Below are positions 50,129 to 59,198 of a stretch of 64,000 bases of DNA, one piece after another (positions within the stretch are counted from its first letter, which is position 1; each line of letters opens with the position of its first letter). The stretch is from positions 264,793 through 328,792 of the forward strand of contig JAHCMK010000004.1 in assembly GCA_019192445.1 (NCBI GenBank), read 5' to 3'. The notes under the pieces are model-generated. The model saw only the letters and a program-made list of their open reading frames with translations, ran no database searches and was not told where the DNA came from. This stretch comes from Oceanococcus sp. HetDA_MAG_MS8 (GTDB lineage Bacteria; Pseudomonadota; Gammaproteobacteria; Nevskiales; Oceanococcaceae). A program made the translations under genes and the position numbers.

Positions 50129-51859
50129 ATGAACACTTGGATACGCTACGGCTTTGCCGTGGCTGCGACCGGTTTGGCTGCTTACGCGGCGAACTTTTCT
50201 GTCAGCTTATCTGGTGAGCAGCGCTTCGCCTATGTTGCTTGGGGCCCAAACGTCGCGGAGTCCCTGGAGGCAGTCGGGGCTAGGATCATCTCCGAGCAGC
50301 CCAGCCTGGGTACTTGGGGCGTGCGGCTTAGCGCTAGCGAAGTCGTGGCTCTTCAGGCGCAGAACCCTCAGCTGAAGTTGTTTGCCGACGGCCCTCTGTT
50401 CAGCATTGCTGACAGAGAGAACTCCAACGCATCTCAGCCCGAGCAAGAGTGGCAACCGGCGGCCGTTGTGCCCTGGGTACGCGCCAGTGCCGTCCACAAT
50501 ATGGGCATCGACGGCGCCGGGATAGGCGTTGCATTCATCGACACCGGCGTTTGGGGCCGGGTGGCCAACCTGCCACGAGTTTTTGGTGAAGTGAGTAGCG
50601 TTGGTGAAGACATTCCCCCTCAGGGCGCAGAGCTCCAGAGCGGCAGTCAGGATCGACACGGGCACGCAAGCCACCTCATTAGTCACGTCGTGGGTGCAGA
50701 CCGGCGGGAGCATCAAGCTGGTGTTGCTCCCGGTGCGCACATTTATTCGGTGCGGGCTTTCGATGACGATGGTCTAGGTCGCTATATTGATGTGCTCGAG
50801 GGTATTGATTGGGTCATCCGGAATGCCAACGAGCTCAATATTCGGGTACTGAACCTGTCTTTTGGCGCCCCAGTGCAATCGCACTACTGGGATGACCCCA
50901 TAAACCAAGCTGTGATGCGTGCATGGGATGCCGGCATCGTGGTGGTCACCTCTGCAGGGAATACGGGGCCCGACCCTCAAAGCATTACGGTGCCCGGAAA
51001 TCTGCCTTACGTGATCACCGTTGGCGCTGTGAGTGACAATGGAACTCCCCGAAATCTCAGTGATGACTTCATCACTTCGTTCTCTGCGGCAGGTCCTACC
51101 CTCGAAGCTTTTGTGAAACCAGACCTTGTTGCTCCTGGAGACCGGATTCTAGGCGCAGCGCACCCACGCAGCACCTTGGCACAGAGTAACGGTGGAGCCG
51201 GCGAAGTTCGAAGCGGAGTTTATGCCCTATCAGGAACCTCACAAGCTGCGGCGATCACCAGTGGAGTAGCGGCGCTATTGCTACAAGCTCAGCCCCACCT
51301 GACACCTGATGATGTGAAATGCAAGCTCATTGCAACTGCGCGAGCCGCGGTTAATCCAAATGGTGAAGCAGCGATCAGTGTCTTCCAGCAAGGCGCCGGG
51401 CTCTTGGACGCCGAAGCTGCTTTAGTGAGCGACGCAAGCCAGTGCGCAAACGTGGGCCTCGATATCAGTTTGGAACTGGCTGATAAGACACATTTTTTAG
51501 GCAGGGCAAGATTCGACGAAGAACGCCAACAGTACTTTATTGCTGATGACCATAACGACCCACTCAATTTTCCTGGGAGCACCTGGGAGAAAGTCACCTC
51601 TGTAGAAGGTGATCCGTGGGGCGGTGGATATGTACTTGCCCAAGGAGACCCATGGGGCGGAGGCTACTTTTCTCGCATGTCCTTAGAGCTTGGCTCAGGC
51701 CTCAGCCTGTCCTATGCAGCGACGCCTTACTCAGCCGATGAGGACGTCGACAGCATGCTCCGTGAGTATCTGGTAATCGAAGGTGACCCCTGGGGCGGCG
51801 GCTACAGTCAATTGTTCGCCTACCCTGATGTCGCTGACCACGAGCCACTGCGCCGATAA
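50129..51859 (+). CDS. Secreted S8 (subtilisin-like) peptidase with GDPWGGGY repeats
   Basis: A 576-aa protein with a signal-like N-terminus (WIRYGFAVAATGLAAYAANFS), a short propeptide (to about residue 110) and a subtilase domain. The catalytic Asp is in GVAFIDTGVWG, the His in DRHGHASHLISHV (HGTH altered to HASH), the oxyanion Asn in VVVTSAGNTG and the Ser in LSGTSQAAAITSG (GTSMAAP altered). The last 80 residues hold three exact copies of GDPWGGGY (51608-51631, 51644-51667, 51782-51805). The ATG at 50129 is used; a TTG lies upstream. It is divergent from the EAL sensor gene. Confidence 0.92.
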   Translation: MNTWIRYGFAVAATGLAAYAANFSVSLSGEQRFAYVAWGPNVAESLEAVGARIISEQPSLGTWGVRLSASEVVALQAQNPQLKLFADGPLFSIADRENSNASQPEQEWQPAAVVPWVRASAVHNMGIDGAGIGVAFIDTGVWGRVANLPRVFGEVSSVGEDIPPQGAELQSGSQDRHGHASHLISHVVGADRREHQAGVAPGAHIYSVRAFDDDGLGRYIDVLEGIDWVIRNANELNIRVLNLSFGAPVQSHYWDDPINQAVMRAWDAGIVVVTSAGNTGPDPQSITVPGNLPYVITVGAVSDNGTPRNLSDDFITSFSAAGPTLEAFVKPDLVAPGDRILGAAHPRSTLAQSNGGAGEVRSGVYALSGTSQAAAITSGVAALLLQAQPHLTPDDVKCKLIATARAAVNPNGEAAISVFQQGAGLLDAEAALVSDASQCANVGLDISLELADKTHFLGRARFDEERQQYFIADDHNDPLNFPGSTWEKVTSVEGDPWGGGYVLAQGDPWGGGYFSRMSLELGSGLSLSYAATPYSADEDVDSMLREYLVIEGDPWGGGYSQLFAYPDVADHEPLRR

Positions 51860-51891
51860 GGCGTTCTAACCCCTATCGTGAAGTAAGGACA

Positions 51892-51918
51892 GGATGGCTG
51901 GCGCTGGGTCAGCCATCC
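51892..51918 (+). terminator. Hairpin downstream of the peptidase gene
   Basis: GGATGGCTG and CAGCCATCC form a perfect 9-bp stem with a 9-base loop, 33 bases after the peptidase stop. No T-run follows, so it may be a rho-dependent or structural element. The rest of the 204-base gap to the next gene holds one PhoB-like half-site, TTGTCAT at 52011, and nothing else clear. Confidence 0.4.
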
Positions 51919-52063
51919 GTACTCTAGTTCTGGGATTTTCCTGGAAGGCTGTGGGTCAAACCAGACTGGAACTCAATACCTAAACTGGTGATGGTGGTGT
52001 CGCAGTTAAGTTGTCATATTCGGGTGGCAACCTTGGCGGCCTCTGGAGAACCACCTCAACGCC

Positions 52064-53797
52064 ATGGACCTCGCTGCTCATCCATCAGTTGGCCTCATCG
52101 TTAAGGCCCTGATGGGGTCAATGCTTTTTACGCTGTCGGCCTGTCAGTCCTCCCTACCCGCCTCATCCCGGCAGTCAGCTTCCGAAGCACTCCAACCCTT
52201 AGCGGTACCGCTGGTCATTGCCCACCGCGGCTACTCAGCTATTGCGCCAGAGAACACGGCCATTGCGGTGGACCTAGGCGTATTGGCCGGAGCCGACTTC
52301 GTCGAAATTGATGTACAGATGAGTGCCGATGGCGAGGTCGTTTTGATGCACGACACGACCTTGACCCGCACCACGGACGCCCCACTACGCTTCCCCGTCG
52401 GTGCGCCTTGGAATGTAGGGGACTTTGATGCCGCCGAACTCTACACCCTGGATGCCGGCACCTGGTTTGGCTATTCCAAGGATCCGCTGAACTTTTCCTA
52501 TGCTGGTGAGCCGGTCCCCTCCTTGACCGACATCCTGAATCTGTTGCGGGATCGGGCCGGCCTGTTGCTAGAGGTCAAAGGGCCTAGCAGATACCCAGGC
52601 ATTGAAGAGGCCATTGCGCGTGACCTAGAAGCCGCCGGCTGGGTCAACAATGGCGCAGCTCAGCAACCCTTGATTGTGCATTCCTTTGACTGGGAATCCA
52701 TGCGCACCTACGCCGATATTCACCCGGCTGTGCCCATCGGCCTGCTGGGTAACCCGCCGCAAGACGAAGAAACCTGGGCAGACATCAGCGGCTTTGCCGA
52801 CTGGATCAACCCCAGCCACAGCAATCTCAACGCCGACATCGTTGCCGACATTCACCGTCGTGGTTTTCGCATCAGCCCGTATACCATTAATGACGCCCCG
52901 CGCATGCGCGAACTGTTGGCAATGGGCGTCGATGGCGTGATCACAGACGAGCCGGCCCGGCTGCTGCTGGTGCGCGATGGTGCGCAGCCACCGCAAGGAG
53001 AGTTCCAGGCCCAGAACGCTGACATTGCCGAACTCAGTGGCCTGGCCAACAGCGCCTTGCACCCTGGTGTGTTTTACGGCCTGAACGACTCCGGCGACCA
53101 GCCGCGCGTGTTCGCCTTCGATCAGCAGGGCCGTGATCTGGGCACGCTGCCCGTACTCCTGGCCGGCGCCCTGGATTGGGAAGACATGGCCTCCTGGCGG
53201 GATGGCGAGCAGGGCTTTTTGCTACTCGCAGACGTGGGCGACAACGGAGCCTTTCGGCCCTTCGTGGACCTGTACATCGTGGCTGAGCCCACATCGACTC
53301 CACCTCTGAGCGCCCCGCTCACGGTCCACCGCCACATAATCCTGCGGTACCCGGACGGCCCCCGCGACTGCGAAGGGGTGGCCGTGGATGCTGCAGAAGG
53401 CTTTATTTACCTGCTTTCCAAACGCGATGCTCTGCCCCGTCTGTATCGCCTGCCCCTGGACGCCAGCGGCCTGGTGACGGCGGAATTTCTGGGCGAGATT
53501 CAAAGCCTGCCAATCCCGGAAGGCGGAAGCCGCGTGGATGGCATCACCAATGTGTCACCCACCGCGTTTGCATTCAGTGATGATGGCGCGAAAGCCGTGA
53601 TCGTCACTCTGGACCGCAGTTATGTTTACACCCGTGACGCCGGCCAGCCCTGGCTGGAGGCCCTGAATCAAACGCCGCGCGTGATCAAGGTACCGGACTA
53701 CCCCCAGATCGAGGCTGGGGACTTCAGCCAGGACAGTCAGCACCTATTGATCGGCAGTGAAACCGCACCCGCTCCCCTGTTCGGAACCCCGCTATGA
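52064..53797 (+). CDS. GDPD lipoprotein fused to a propeller-like domain
   Basis: A 577-aa lipoprotein (hydrophobic LIVKALMGSMLFTLSAC; cysteine at about residue 27). Residues 50-310 are a glycerophosphodiesterase domain: VIAHRGYSAIAPENTAIAVDLGVLAGADFVEIDVQMSADGEVVLMHDTTLTRTT, LLLEVKG, GVDGVITDEPARL. The rest (330-577) resembles an esterase-like phytase/SdiA-regulated beta-propeller: GLANSALHPGVFYGLNDSGDQPRVFAFD, ALDWEDMASW, DVGDNGAFRPFVDLYIVAEP, DCEGVAVD. It might act on glycerophosphodiesters or phosphoinositides. Its stop overlaps the next start (ATGA), so the two are co-translated. Confidence 0.88.
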   Translation: MDLAAHPSVGLIVKALMGSMLFTLSACQSSLPASSRQSASEALQPLAVPLVIAHRGYSAIAPENTAIAVDLGVLAGADFVEIDVQMSADGEVVLMHDTTLTRTTDAPLRFPVGAPWNVGDFDAAELYTLDAGTWFGYSKDPLNFSYAGEPVPSLTDILNLLRDRAGLLLEVKGPSRYPGIEEAIARDLEAAGWVNNGAAQQPLIVHSFDWESMRTYADIHPAVPIGLLGNPPQDEETWADISGFADWINPSHSNLNADIVADIHRRGFRISPYTINDAPRMRELLAMGVDGVITDEPARLLLVRDGAQPPQGEFQAQNADIAELSGLANSALHPGVFYGLNDSGDQPRVFAFDQQGRDLGTLPVLLAGALDWEDMASWRDGEQGFLLLADVGDNGAFRPFVDLYIVAEPTSTPPLSAPLTVHRHIILRYPDGPRDCEGVAVDAAEGFIYLLSKRDALPRLYRLPLDASGLVTAEFLGEIQSLPIPEGGSRVDGITNVSPTAFAFSDDGAKAVIVTLDRSYVYTRDAGQPWLEALNQTPRVIKVPDYPQIEAGDFSQDSQHLLIGSETAPAPLFGTPL

Positions 53798-54741
53798 CCA
53801 GACATCTACGTGCTCGCCCCAGCCCGCTGCTGGTTGCTGCAGCCCTACTCCTGACGGCGTGTGAGGGTGGACAGCCCGGCATGCACTCAGACGCGCGGGA
53901 GACGGTTATGGACCCTGCCGAGCCGATGGCTTTGGCTCAGGCCCATGCCCACAACGACTACGAGCATCCGCGGCCACTGCTGGATGCCCTCAGTCATGGC
54001 TTCATGAGCGTGGAGGCGGACGTTTTCGCGGCGCCGCTACCGCCGGAAATGATGGCCGCCCTGCCTGTCGCTCTGCCGCTGGTGTCCACCCTGTATGTAG
54101 CACACGACCCGCAGGACATTCGTCCCGAACGCACACTGCGCCGTTTATACCTCGACCACTTATGGGAGCGCTTTGAGCAGGACGGGCAGTTATACCCCGA
54201 CCAAGTGGCGCCACTGCAACTGCTTATTGACTTCAAAACCGAAGCGGAAACCACTTGGCTGGTACTCGAGCCCATTCTTGAAGACTATGCCCCCATGCTC
54301 ACCCGCTATGCCGACGGCGAGGTCCACCCCGGCATGGTCACCGTGGTGATCTCCGGCAATCGGCCCACCAATACCCTGGCGGCGCAGGCCCAGCGACTGG
54401 CCTTTATCGATGGCCGTTTGCCCGACCTGGACTCGCCCTCCCAGGTAGAACTGATGCCATTAATCAGCGACAACTGGGGGAATCATTTCCGCTGGCGAGG
54501 CGAGGGTCCTATGCCCGAGGAGGAGCAGGCCAAGTTGCTGAGCACCATTGAAAAAACCCAGGCCTTGGGAGCGCGTTTGCGTTTTTGGGCCACACCTGAT
54601 GCGCCCGGACCCGCACGTGAGGCGCTCTGGACGGTACTCGCCGACGCCAGCCTGGATCATATCAATACCGATGATCTTCCGGGTCTGGCGGCTTTCCTGC
54701 GCGAGCGAGCCCGGCAAGCATCAACGCCCGCAAGCCCCTGA
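53794..54741 (+). CDS. PI-PLC/GDPD-superfamily phosphodiesterase lipoprotein
   Basis: A 315-aa lipoprotein (signal SPLLVAAALLLTAC; mature N-terminus CEGGQPGM). The TIM-barrel phosphodiesterase superfamily of PI-PLC and GDPD is indicated by AHAHNDYEHPRPLLDALSHGFMSVEADVF at the start (catalytic His-Asn, then ExD), LYVAHDPQDIRPERTLRRLYLDHLW, LQLLIDFKTEAETTW and the C-terminal LDHINTDDLPGLAAFL. This matches the uncharacterised HNDY-type subgroup. It overlaps the preceding GDPD-propeller gene by four bases, so both likely act on the same lipid-derived substrate. Confidence 0.85.
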   Translation: MTRHLRARPSPLLVAAALLLTACEGGQPGMHSDARETVMDPAEPMALAQAHAHNDYEHPRPLLDALSHGFMSVEADVFAAPLPPEMMAALPVALPLVSTLYVAHDPQDIRPERTLRRLYLDHLWERFEQDGQLYPDQVAPLQLLIDFKTEAETTWLVLEPILEDYAPMLTRYADGEVHPGMVTVVISGNRPTNTLAAQAQRLAFIDGRLPDLDSPSQVELMPLISDNWGNHFRWRGEGPMPEEEQAKLLSTIEKTQALGARLRFWATPDAPGPAREALWTVLADASLDHINTDDLPGLAAFLRERARQASTPASP

Positions 54742-54798
54742 GCAGCTCAGTCTCATCCCTTAAGCCACACACCGCTTAGCTCGGGTAGTCCAAAAAAA

Positions 54799-54820
54799 AA
54801 CGGCCCCAGAAGGGGCCGTT
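54799..54820 (-). terminator. Rho-independent terminator of icd
   Basis: CGGCCCC/GGGGCCG, extended by A-T pairs, with a four-base loop; on the minus strand it is followed by T9. It can also serve the convergent lipoprotein gene on the plus strand. Confidence 0.9.
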
Positions 54821-54864
54821 GTTAGATCTAGATTATCCACACCGCCGCACGGCACCGATTGCCA

Positions 54865-57105
54865 CTAAGCAGCCGGGAGTTTTTCCAGTACGGCGTTGAA
54901 GGTGGCGCTGGGGCGCATAACCTCAGCCAATTTGGCTTTGTTGGGCCAGAAGTAACCGCCAATATCCACGGCCTTACCCTGAATCTGCGTGAGCTCATCA
55001 AGCACTTGCTCTTCCTTAGCCGCGAGATCTTCAGCAATGGGCTTGAAGCAAGCCTGCAGCTCGGCATCGTCGGATTGCTCGGCCAGAGCCTCGGCCCAGT
55101 AGCGCGCCAAGAAATACTGGCTGCCGCGGTTGTCCAGCTCGCCGGTACGGCGCGAGGGCGATTTACCCTCATCCAGTAAGCGGCCAGTGGCAGCATCCAG
55201 CGTGTCCGCCATGATGCGAATTTGCGGCTGGTCGAACTTCATGCCCAGATCATCCAGGCTGGCGGCCAAGGCCAAAAACTCGCCCAACGAATCCCAGCGC
55301 AGGTGATTCTCTTCCACCAACTGCTGCACATGCTTGGGTGCGGAGCCCCCAGCGCCGGTTTCGTACAGGCCACCACCTTTCATCAAGGGCACGATAGACA
55401 GCATTTTGGCACTGGTACCTAGCTCCAGGATGGGGAAGAGGTCGGTGAGGTAATCACGCAGGATGTTGCCGGTCACGGCAATGGTATCCAGCCCGCGCGA
55501 GGCCCGCTCCAGCGAGAAGCGCATGGCCCGGACCTGGGACATCGTGCGGATGTCCAAACCCTCGGTGTCATGCTCGGCTAGGTAAGCATGGACCTTCTTG
55601 AGAATCTCCGCCTCGTGGGGGCGGTAGGGGTCCAGCCAGAACACAGCCGGCATACCGGAGGCGCGCGCCCGATTGACGGCCAGTTTGACCCAGTCGCGGA
55701 TCGGCTCGTCCTTGACCTGGCACATCCGCCAGATGTCGCCCTCTTCCACCTCCAAAGTCATCAAGACCTCACCGGTAGCGTTGTCCACCACACGGGCCTC
55801 ACCAGCGGCTTCTACTTCAAAGGTTTTGTCGTGAGAGCCGTACTCTTCGGCCTTTTGCGCCATCAGTCCCACGTTGGGCACGGTGCCCATGGTGCGTGGG
55901 TCGAAAGCGCCGTTGGTTTTACAGAAGTTGACGACTTCCTGGTAGATGCGGGCGAAGGTGCTTTCCGGAATGACCGCCTTGGTATCGTGAGTCTTTCCGT
56001 CTGCTCCCCACATTTTGCCGCCGGCACGAATCATCGCCGGCATGGATGCGTCCACAATCACATCATTGGGGGCATGCAGGTTGGTGATACCGCGTGCGGA
56101 ATCCACCATGGCGAGCGCAGGCCGGTGCTGGTGGCAGGCGTGCATATCCTGAATGACTTCCTCACGCAAGGAGCGTGGCAGGAGCTCGATTTTCTGATAC
56201 AGATCCACCAGGCCGTTGTTGACGTTGACGCCCAGGGTATCGAACCAGAACTTGTGCTTGGCAAAGGCCTCTTTGTAGTAGGTCTTCACCGCATGGCCGA
56301 ACACGATGGGGTGGGACACCTTCATCATGGTGGCTTTGACGTGCAGTGAGAACAGCATTCCAGTCTCGTGCGCGTCCTGCATCTGCTCTTCGTAAAACTC
56401 CACCAGCGCCTTCTTGCTCATAAACATACTGTCGATGACTTCACCGGCCAGCAGTTTCACTTCGGGCTTGAGGACATGCGTTTCGCCATCCTTGGTGATG
56501 AGCTCCATCCGCACGCTGCAAGGTTTGTCTACGGTCATGGACTTTTCGCCATGGTAGAAATCGCCTTCGCGCATGTGCGCCACGTGCGTACGCGAAGCCA
56601 TGCTCCACTCCCCCATGGAGTGGGGATTCTTGCGCGCGTACTCTTTGACCGCCTTCGGTGCGCGGCGATCAGAATTACCTTCGCGGAGCACCGGGTTCAC
56701 GGCGCTGCCGAGCACTTTGGCGTAACGCCCTTGGATTTCACGCTCCTTATCATCGGAGGCATCCATGGGGTAATCCGGAATTTTATAGCCCTGACTTTGC
56801 AGCTCTTTGATGGCGCTGCGCAGCTGCTCCACTGCCGCACTGATGTTGGGCAGTTTAATGATGTTCGCGCCAGGGTCTTGAGTGAGCTCGGCCAACTGCG
56901 CCAAATAATCAGGCACTTGCTGCTCTTCGCTCAAGTAGTCGGGGAATGAAGACAGAATACGTGCCGCTAGAGAGATATCAGCAACATCAACCTTCACCCC
57001 TGCAGCGGCAAGGTAGGCGCTGATGATCGGCAAGAACGATGCAGTCGCCAGCATTGGCGCTTCGTCCGTAATCGTGTAAGTAATTGTCGGCTTAGATTCG
57101 CCCAT
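54865..57105 (-). CDS. icd: NADP-dependent isocitrate dehydrogenase, monomeric type
   Basis: A 746-aa single-polypeptide IDH (IDH-II) of the citric acid cycle; it converts isocitrate to 2-oxoglutarate, CO2 and NADPH. The N-terminus ([30 protein letters not shown]) is the family hallmark. [25 protein letters not shown] holds substrate-binding residues, and the metal-binding aspartates are in the [23 protein letters not shown] to DLYQKIE region and [10 protein letters not shown]. Length is normal. It is single, with a strong terminator after it and a 220-base gap before the next gene. Confidence 0.98.
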   Translation of the reverse strand: MGESKPTITYTITDEAPMLATASFLPIISAYLAAAGVKVDVADISLAARILSSFPDYLSEEQQVPDYLAQLAELTQDPGANIIKLPNISAAVEQLRSAIKELQSQGYKIPDYPMDASDDKEREIQGRYAKVLGSAVNPVLREGNSDRRAPKAVKEYARKNPHSMGEWSMASRTHVAHMREGDFYHGEKSMTVDKPCSVRMELITKDGETHVLKPEVKLLAGEVIDSMFMSKKALVEFYEEQMQDAHETGMLFSLHVKATMMKVSHPIVFGHAVKTYYKEAFAKHKFWFDTLGVNVNNGLVDLYQKIELLPRSLREEVIQDMHACHQHRPALAMVDSARGITNLHAPNDVIVDASMPAMIRAGGKMWGADGKTHDTKAVIPESTFARIYQEVVNFCKTNGAFDPRTMGTVPNVGLMAQKAEEYGSHDKTFEVEAAGEARVVDNATGEVLMTLEVEEGDIWRMCQVKDEPIRDWVKLAVNRARASGMPAVFWLDPYRPHEAEILKKVHAYLAEHDTEGLDIRTMSQVRAMRFSLERASRGLDTIAVTGNILRDYLTDLFPILELGTSAKMLSIVPLMKGGGLYETGAGGSAPKHVQQLVEENHLRWDSLGEFLALAASLDDLGMKFDQPQIRIMADTLDAATGRLLDEGKSPSRRTGELDNRGSQYFLARYWAEALAEQSDDAELQACFKPIAEDLAAKEEQVLDELTQIQGKAVDIGGYFWPNKAKLAEVMRPSATFNAVLEKLPAA

Positions 57106-57325
57106 AAAACTGTCGTTTCCGCTGAATAGAGTTCACAGGCACATTTCGCGCGTAACCGCCAAAACGACCTGACGAATAGTGAAAGTGTAACTGGGCTGCG
57201 GCCGCATTTCCTGTACTCGCCCAAAGTCGTAGAACCGTTCCGAGCAGCTCATGCAAGGATGTCGCCATATCAGCCCACGCTCGGCCTACCGCCGGATTTG
57301 CATCGCGACCGCAGACTGGGATTGT

Positions 57326-58018
57326 TCAATCCATAAACCCATGCAGCCACGCCTGCGCAACATGCTCAGCTTTGTGCGCAAAGTCCACCTTATGATGCAA
57401 AGCCTGCGCACGAAGTTCCGCTATGGGCACCCTCGCCTGCATGAGCTCGACGTGATGCCCGACTAGCCATGGCTCCACACCACCGGCGAACTCGGGATGA
57501 AACTGGCATGCCAGAATGTGTTCGCCACGATCAAAAGCCTGCACTGCAGTCGTTTCGGTCGACGCGAGCGGTCGCGTGCCAGGCGGCAAACTGAACTGGT
57601 CCTGATGCCAATGCCAGGCTTCAGGAAAGCGCTGGAAGATTTGCAAACAAGACTGTTCTCCATGAGTGCTTAGCGTGATGGGCGCGGCACCAATTTCTAA
57701 GCTGCTCCCCCGGATTAACTCTCCGCCCAAAGCCAACGCCATCATTTGCGCCCCCAAGCAGATACCCAAGGTGGGTTTGTCGGCCTTCAGCCGATCGACT
57801 AAGGCAGCCTGCAGCTCTCGAAGATAGGGGTAGTTGGCGTAGTCATTCGCGCCGATGGGCCCACCGAGCAAGACTGCACAATCCGCGGTCCGCAGCTCCT
57901 GCACAGCCTGAGGGTCCCAGCCATCACAGAGTCGGGTTTGAAATCCGCTGCGCAGAAATGGCCCGGCGAAGCCGTCCAAAGTTTCAAAGGCCACATGCCG
58001 TATAACGACGGCCCGCAT
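57326..58018 (-). CDS. Class I glutamine amidotransferase-like protein
   Basis: A 230-aa protein of the GATase1 fold, like the stand-alone GuaA-type homologues. The nucleophile cysteine is in LGICLGAQMMALALGG and the His-Glu pair in ACQFHPEF. An aromatic-rich stretch AWHWHQDQFSLPPG precedes it, as in the family. The start at 58018 (MRAVVIRHVAF) lies four bases after the PhaC-like stop, so it is the last gene of an operon. Related proteins hydrolyse gamma-glutamyl compounds or act as partner-less amidotransferases; the substrate is unknown. Confidence 0.88.
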   Translation of the reverse strand: MRAVVIRHVAFETLDGFAGPFLRSGFQTRLCDGWDPQAVQELRTADCAVLLGGPIGANDYANYPYLRELQAALVDRLKADKPTLGICLGAQMMALALGGELIRGSSLEIGAAPITLSTHGEQSCLQIFQRFPEAWHWHQDQFSLPPGTRPLASTETTAVQAFDRGEHILACQFHPEFAGGVEPWLVGHHVELMQARVPIAELRAQALHHKVDFAHKAEHVAQAWLHGFMD

Positions 58019-58022
58019 CGGC

Positions 58023-59198
58023 TCAGGCCGCCTCAGCCAGGGGCAATGCAGAACGTTCGGCAAGCCAGTCTGCCGACTCGGACCATACCGACCTATAGGC
58101 TTTGCCTCCTAATATCACGCCCATATGCCCACCGGGCGCAACCCTGAAGCTCTTATCTTCGCTGGATACCAAGTCCAAGCTGCGCGATGCAATTTCTGCC
58201 GCCACTAGGTGGTCTCGGTCACCCGCGTAGACCAAGAGATTGGACTGAATGTTGGCGAGATCAGCAATCTTGCCCTCTCCAAGGTCCAGCTTCCCCGTTG
58301 CCAGGGTGTTGTCGATAGCCATTTTCTCGGTCATATCGCGAACCACCCCACCGGGGTACATCAGCATATTGTTGAGATAGGCTGAAGTGGTGGTGTGTGA
58401 CTCCACAAACTCACGATCTGACAAACGCGTGATCAAGTCCCAGTAGGTCGTCACGCTGCCAACGGGGTCGGTGAGCTTAAAGGCCAAAGTGGTCATCCAT
58501 GGTGGGATGTTGAAGGCCCGTGGGTCGAGCATCTGCAAGCGCAAGTTGGTGTACTTACGTACCAAACGCGCTGGTGCATCAATGAGCTGCGCAGCCTGAG
58601 CCACCATGCCGCCACCGCGTAGATCAATGGGGCTGGCGACGGTGACGATATTACGGATATTGGGGTCACCATTCAGGCCTTGGTGCATGAGGCAGAGCAG
58701 ACCACCCATGCACCAGCCGAACAGGCTCACTTCCTGGCAACCAGAGTGGGCGCGGACCTTATCAATCGCTTTTGCGAGCATGCGCTGCGAGTAATCGTAC
58801 AAGCCTAGATGGGCGTGCTTTTTCCGCGGCCGCCCCCAATCCACCATATAGGTCTTGAAGCCGCGCGCCGCCATATAGCGCACTAGACTGCGCTGTGGCA
58901 TCAAATCGAAAGTCTCGGTGGTGACCCCTAGCGGTGGCACCAAAATGAGTGGGACAGCGTGCTGGTCGCGACACACGGGCATGTCGCTACCGTCGGGCAA
59001 GGTGACCTGCGCTTCGTCGGGGAGGCCGTAGTAGCGAACTGCCATGGGGTCGCCGTCGTAGACCAGTTCGTACCAAGTCTTGCCAGACTTAATAAGCTGG
59101 TCACGCTGGAAGAGCCATTCCAAACCATTGCCCAGGCTGCGCGCCGCGCGCCGGTTGAGATTACCCAGTGAGCGCGGGCTGAATGCTGTTTTAGGCAT
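58023..59198 (-). CDS. PHA synthase-like alpha/beta hydrolase (PhaC family)
   Basis: A 391-aa protein of the PhaC/PhaC-like alpha/beta-hydrolase family. The nucleophile motif is GWCMGG (Cys163, cysteine in place of lipase serine as in PHA synthases). LVYAGDRDHLVA holds the aspartate and APGGHMGVILG the histidine. LILVPPLGVTTETFDLMPQRSLVRYMAARGFKTYMVDWGRP is the typical lead-in. It is about the size of class III PhaC, but no phaE, phaA, phaB or phasin gene is nearby, so polymer synthesis is unproven. The start overlaps the end of the DGAT-like gene by eight bases. Confidence 0.85.
   Translation of the reverse strand: MPKTAFSPRSLGNLNRRAARSLGNGLEWLFQRDQLIKSGKTWYELVYDGDPMAVRYYGLPDEAQVTLPDGSDMPVCRDQHAVPLILVPPLGVTTETFDLMPQRSLVRYMAARGFKTYMVDWGRPRKKHAHLGLYDYSQRMLAKAIDKVRAHSGCQEVSLFGWCMGGLLCLMHQGLNGDPNIRNIVTVASPIDLRGGGMVAQAAQLIDAPARLVRKYTNLRLQMLDPRAFNIPPWMTTLAFKLTDPVGSVTTYWDLITRLSDREFVESHTTTSAYLNNMLMYPGGVVRDMTEKMAIDNTLATGKLDLGEGKIADLANIQSNLLVYAGDRDHLVAAEIASRSLDLVSSEDKSFRVAPGGHMGVILGGKAYRSVWSESADWLAERSALPLAEAA

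Noticed and set aside
55588..56349. 253-codon frame antisense to icd
   Set aside because: Opposite a highly conserved enzyme; no motifs.
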